Of a stretch of 64,000 nt of DNA, positions 61,041 to 64,000 are shown one piece after another. The position numbers were made by a program, and so were the translations under genes. The notes beneath the pieces are model-generated. The model was not told the DNA's origin. It saw nothing but the letters and a program-made list of their open reading frames with translations, and searched no databases. Origin of the DNA: an uncultured Helicobacter sp. (GTDB taxonomy: Bacteria > Campylobacterota > Campylobacteria > Campylobacterales > Helicobacteraceae); NCBI GenBank assembly GCA_944326445.1, contig CALVDZ010000003.1, positions 151,115-215,114 on the forward strand. Reading direction: 5' to 3'. How positions within the stretch are numbered: the first letter of the stretch is position 1; the number at the start of each line of letters is the position of its first letter.

Positions 61041-62315
61041 ATGCTCTACATCATTATCGGACTGCTGGGAGTAGTGATCGCGCTAGTGTTTATACTCGTG
61101 CGCTCCCTGCTCCAAAATACCGCCCTGCGCAAGGACACCCAAGCCCTCATCGCGCAGGTGGATTCACTCCAAAAGAATGAGCAAGCCCTCAAAGCCCAGA
61201 TTACAGAATCTAGCGAGCGATACAGCCTCGCGCTGCAGGATAACGCGAGAGCGCAAGCACAGATACAAGCCCACGCCACGCTTTTGCAATCCTTAGAGCA
61301 AAAATACGCCCAAAACCTCGCCACGCTCAAAGCGGAGTTTGACAAATCCCTGCAAACCCAATCCCAAAGTATGCTCCAGCAAAATAAGCTTTACTTGCTA
61401 GAAGATTCTAAAAAAATGCTCGATTCCCTCTTTGCCCCCGTGCGTGAGAGTATAGAAACCTACAAGGAGGGTATGAAAGAGTATAAAGAAAAGCTTGTGG
61501 CCAATGAAGCCAAGCTAGAGACAAATATCAAAAATATGTTTGCCTATAGTCAAGAAATCGGGCAGAATGCCCAGAAGCTCGCACAGATTCTAAAGGGCGA
61601 TAAGAAAATTAGGGGGAATTTTGCTGAGATCCAGCTCAAAAATGTGCTAGAGCATAGTGGGCTAATCGAAGGCGAGCAGTATAAGCTAGAGGCGCACTTC
61701 ACGCACGAGGGGAGTGGGTATCGCCCCGATGCGGTGGTGTATTTGGATAAGCAAAAAAGCATTATTATCGATTCTAAATTCCCGCTGCCAAATAACTTTA
61801 GCTTTGAAACCCTTGATATAAGCGTATGCCAAGAAATCGCGCATAATCTCAAAAATCGTATCGATGAGCTTGCCAAAAAGCCCTATGCGAATTTTGAATC
61901 TAGCACTTATGAGTTTGTGCTACTCTTTATCCCCTACCAAAATATCCTTGATTTGGCTCTGAGCGCAGATAGTGGGATCTACCAATACGCCTATACTAAA
62001 AAAGTCTATCTCACCACGCCCCACACGCTCTTTATGGCACTTAAGACTATTGAGGTGAGCTGGGTGCATATACAGAGCGATGAGAAAGTGCGCACGGCGT
62101 TTGAGGAGATTGGGAAGTTTTATGATAAATTTGTGGCGATCACAGAGGATTTTAGCGCGCTCAAAAAACTCCTAGAGCGCGTGCTCAAGCAAAGCGATGA
62201 GATAGATTCTAAACTCACAAGCGGGCGGGGGAGTCTCGCCTCGAGGTTTGAATCCCTCAAAAAACTCGGCGCTAAGACGACAAAAAGCCTCGCGACAAAG
62301 GACTTACTAGAGTGA
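61041..62315 (+). CDS. rmuC: DNA recombination protein RmuC
   Basis: RmuC is a membrane-tethered coiled-coil protein with a nuclease-like domain that limits DNA inversions at short repeats. A short N-terminal membrane helix (LYIIIGLLGVVIALVFILV) is followed by a coiled coil to about residue 150. Then comes the conserved RmuC domain (GNFAEIQLKNVLEHSGLIEG, IIDSKFPLPNNF, YEFVLLFIPYQNILDLAL) to about 390. AAAGGA precedes the ATG. Confidence 0.93.
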   Translation: MLYIIIGLLGVVIALVFILVRSLLQNTALRKDTQALIAQVDSLQKNEQALKAQITESSERYSLALQDNARAQAQIQAHATLLQSLEQKYAQNLATLKAEFDKSLQTQSQSMLQQNKLYLLEDSKKMLDSLFAPVRESIETYKEGMKEYKEKLVANEAKLETNIKNMFAYSQEIGQNAQKLAQILKGDKKIRGNFAEIQLKNVLEHSGLIEGEQYKLEAHFTHEGSGYRPDAVVYLDKQKSIIIDSKFPLPNNFSFETLDISVCQEIAHNLKNRIDELAKKPYANFESSTYEFVLLFIPYQNILDLALSADSGIYQYAYTKKVYLTTPHTLFMALKTIEVSWVHIQSDEKVRTAFEEIGKFYDKFVAITEDFSALKKLLERVLKQSDEIDSKLTSGRGSLASRFESLKKLGAKTTKSLATKDLLE

Positions 62316-62385
62316 TCTAGCCTAGCCTTTGTGCTTAAGCGCACTAGATTCTGTATAAATAAATTTTGTTAAAGCTAAAAGTTGC

Positions 62386-62391
62386 TATACT
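62386..62391 (+). promoter_or_regulatory. tRNA-Val promoter -10 box
   Basis: TATACT lies 28 bases before the mature 5' end of tRNA-Val, with TTGTTA further upstream as a weak -35 candidate. Confidence 0.45.
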
Positions 62392-62418
62392 CCCAACCTC
62401 GCTTTTGTTTTGAGCGCA

Positions 62419-62493
62419 GATCGCGTAGCTCAGTGGTAGAGCACTACCTTGACATGGTAGGGGTCGCTGGTTCAAGTCCAGTCGTGATCACCA
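62419..62493 (+). tRNA. tRNA-Val (GAC), CCA encoded
   Basis: GATCGCG pairs with CGTGATC (one G-T pair), followed by discriminator A and encoded CCA. The D-arm is GCTC-AGTGGTA-GAGC, the anticodon stem CTACC/GGTAG encloses loop TTGACAT with normal U33 and anticodon GAC, and the T-arm is CTGG-TTCAAGT-CCAG. Confidence 0.95.
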
Positions 62494-62620
62494 CTCATAT
62501 CACTCCCACACGACAGATTTTCACTTATAGAGCCTTACCACACACTCCCCTTTTTGCACACCCAAGCTTTTCCGCCCCATTTGTGTGCCCTCTTTGTGCG
62601 TTTCATACACCTCTTTTGTG

Positions 62621-63985
62621 CTATTTGTGCGCTAGATTCTGTGTCATGTCTTGCTCTAGGATTGCTAGAGCGTGGCGCAGGGATTGTGGCGGTATATAGG
62701 CGTTTTCTTTTTGCGGGTGCATAGAGGTATCACGCGTCTCCCCCACCATATACCGATACTTGTGCCCCCTTAGCAGTGCGCACATTTGGGGACCAAAATC
62801 GTGATAATACTCGCTAAAAATCTCAAACACCACCGCTCCGCTTGGCGCAAAGAGCACATTAGCTAGCCCCGCGCCGTGCATACTCGCGATGACTTTGCAC
62901 TCTCGCATTAGCGCGATTTGCTCCCCTAGACTTAGAGAATCTGGCAGCACCATCTCATAGCCAAACTCCCCAAACACCGCCTGCACCTCCTGCAAGTTCT
63001 CAATATTGCGATTAGAATCCTTTGGGCGCGTGAGGAATACCTTGCGCATTGGGCGGGAGGTGGGCGCGTGTGCGCGTGTGCTTAGGCGCGCGTAAAACTC
63101 TAGGATATTGAGCGGGAGTGAGAGCGCGTGGGCAAACAGCAGGCGATCGCGGTATTCTATCGTCTCGACATCGGCAGTGAGCGTGGGCAACACCACACAA
63201 TCCGCACGCAAAAGCCGATGGGGCTTGGGCGAGAGGATTTTCTCACGCGGGATTTGTAAGATCTCCACCATCTCGCGCGCAAAGGGCATGGAAGTATCAA
63301 GCACATAATAATCTACCTCTAGCCCGCTACGGATAACCTGCAGCATACTCGAGACGCTCTCCACGAGATAGTGGAAGTAGTTGGTGCTTTGGTGCATAAT
63401 GGCGATCGTGCCTTGTATCCTCTGTGCGCGCGTAGTGTAAAAGCGCAGCCACTTCAGACAGCTCTTAAACACAAAGAGAATCTTGCGTGGCGTGCTAAGT
63501 GCTGGTGGCGGGGCAAACTCGTGCGTCATATAGGAGGTTTGGGAGATGAGGGCTTTGCGCGAAGCGGTGATGAGGACTTCTGAGCTATGTGAGTAGCAGT
63601 AGGCGTGAGTAAAGGCGCGGACTTTGAGGGCTGGGAGCGTGCGCGTGTAGGGGCGGAAAAAGCGGTGGTGGTTGCCAAAAATATCGCGGAAGTGGAAGTT
63701 CTTTTGTGTGTGGCTTGTCTTTTTTGTGCTTTTATGCGGATTGTGGGTTGAGGGTTTGGCAAACTCTGTATCGCCTAGATTCTGTCTTTGTGCGTTGTTT
63801 AGAATCTCTTTTGTGGATTGCGCGTTTGTTTGTGAATCTGTGCTAGGTTCTGTTAGACTAGATTCTAAACCTTTCTTAGATTCTGTATTTTCTCTACACT
63901 CCGCGCTTGGCTTGCCGGAAATTCTAGGTTTTTTGAAAAGCACGCCCACTAAGTCCGCTAACCTTCCAAAAAATCCATAAAGCAA
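62621..63985 (-). CDS. GT61 (DUF563) family glycosyltransferase
   Basis: The catalytic part (residues about 105-445) has STNYFHYLVESVSSMLQVI, RKVFLTRPKDSNRNIENLQE, SLGEQIALMRECKVIASMHGAGLANVLFAPSGAVVFEIF-type sequence (from about 345) and a final helix, the GT61/DUF563 pattern of sugar transferases acting on glycans. The first 95 residues are Ser/Thr/Asn/Lys-rich and are encoded by dispersed repeats: the codons for LYGFFGRLADLVGVLFKK match a non-coding repeat near 51120-51160. The TTG start at 63985 is doubtful, and the true start may be elsewhere in this stretch. A surface-glycan role is inferred. Confidence 0.75.
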   Translation of the reverse strand: MLYGFFGRLADLVGVLFKKPRISGKPSAECRENTESKKGLESSLTEPSTDSQTNAQSTKEILNNAQRQNLGDTEFAKPSTHNPHKSTKKTSHTQKNFHFRDIFGNHHRFFRPYTRTLPALKVRAFTHAYCYSHSSEVLITASRKALISQTSYMTHEFAPPPALSTPRKILFVFKSCLKWLRFYTTRAQRIQGTIAIMHQSTNYFHYLVESVSSMLQVIRSGLEVDYYVLDTSMPFAREMVEILQIPREKILSPKPHRLLRADCVVLPTLTADVETIEYRDRLLFAHALSLPLNILEFYARLSTRAHAPTSRPMRKVFLTRPKDSNRNIENLQEVQAVFGEFGYEMVLPDSLSLGEQIALMRECKVIASMHGAGLANVLFAPSGAVVFEIFSEYYHDFGPQMCALLRGHKYRYMVGETRDTSMHPQKENAYIPPQSLRHALAILEQDMTQNLAHK

Positions 63986-64000
63986 AGCTTCTTTAGAAAA
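63945..64000 (+). repeat. Dispersed repeat copy at window end
   Basis: GCACGCCCACTAAGTCCGCT...ACCTTCC...AAGCTTCTTTAGAAAA matches 51120-51176 (GCACGCTC...GTCCGCTAACCTTCC...GAAGTTTCTTTAGAAA) in order and orientation, although here it overlaps the 5' end of the GT61 reading frame. Confidence 0.65.

Overview
The window reads as a chromosome segment of an enterohepatic-type Helicobacter (Campylobacterota). Pointers to this are the nap order A-G-H-B-L-D without napC, the ksgA-RNase J-kdsD cluster, a catalase-like periplasmic haem protein, short Lnt, QueH, PPK2, CcoG, TATAAT-type promoters without a clear -35 box, and a homopolymer-switched surface-glycan gene. I infer the genus from gene content and order; no database was searched.

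Layout. 1-6.35 kb: periplasmic nitrate reductase operon napAGHBLD. 6.4-9.2 kb: MarR regulator with an inverted-repeat promoter, a methyltransferase-like gene switched off by an 11-G tract, and three small membrane proteins (the third broken). 9.2-13.7 kb: an accessory island with a large phage-type protein split by a one-base slip in an A6 run, a beheaded ribbon-helix-helix antitoxin and a DUF4177-like small protein. 13.7-18.8 kb (minus strand): rsmA, rnj, kdsD, a coiled-coil protein and a glycosyltransferase broken at a G6AG4 tract. 18.9-21.6 kb: hisF, a nucleoside phosphorylase-like gene, rlmN and a 33-residue membrane microprotein. 21.6-22.3 kb: repeat-rich, structured intergenic DNA. 22.3-28 kb: queH, fabZ, lpxA, clpX, mreB, mreC. 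28-33.5 kb: a large GT-B glycosyltransferase, lnt, gatB. 33.7-39.4 kb: a chemoreceptor with a c-type haem motif, catalase-like protein, pncC/cinA, ppk2, tRNA-Glu, DUF305 protein. 40-48 kb: actP with its DUF485 partner, then an RND/TolC efflux operon. 48.4-53.2 kb: fccABC-like fumarate-reductase-type electron chain facing a Dcu-type C4-dicarboxylate carrier. 53.5-64 kb: ccoG, a pyruvyl-transferase remnant, mobA, moaA, an MMPL/RND exporter, a split LpoB-Sel1 gene, rmuC, tRNA-Val and a GT61 glycosyltransferase.

How it fits together. Much of the window serves anaerobic respiration: NapAGHBLD uses nitrate, MobA and MoaA make the molybdenum cofactor NapA needs, FccABC-like proteins pass quinol electrons to a fumarate-like acceptor, the Dcu carrier would supply the C4 acid, CcoG supports cbb3 oxidase, and the haem chemoreceptor may steer cells by redox state or gas. 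A second theme is the surface: LPS/lipid A genes (kdsD, lpxA, fabZ), Lnt, MreBC and three or four glycosyltransferase or methyltransferase genes, two of them broken at G tracts.

A third theme is small repeats. The heptamer AGATTCT/AGAATCT is conspicuously frequent. At least three repeat families occur between genes, and some copies run into coding sequence (the GT-B glycosyltransferase and the GT61 protein). I saw no CRISPR array, transposase or rRNA gene.
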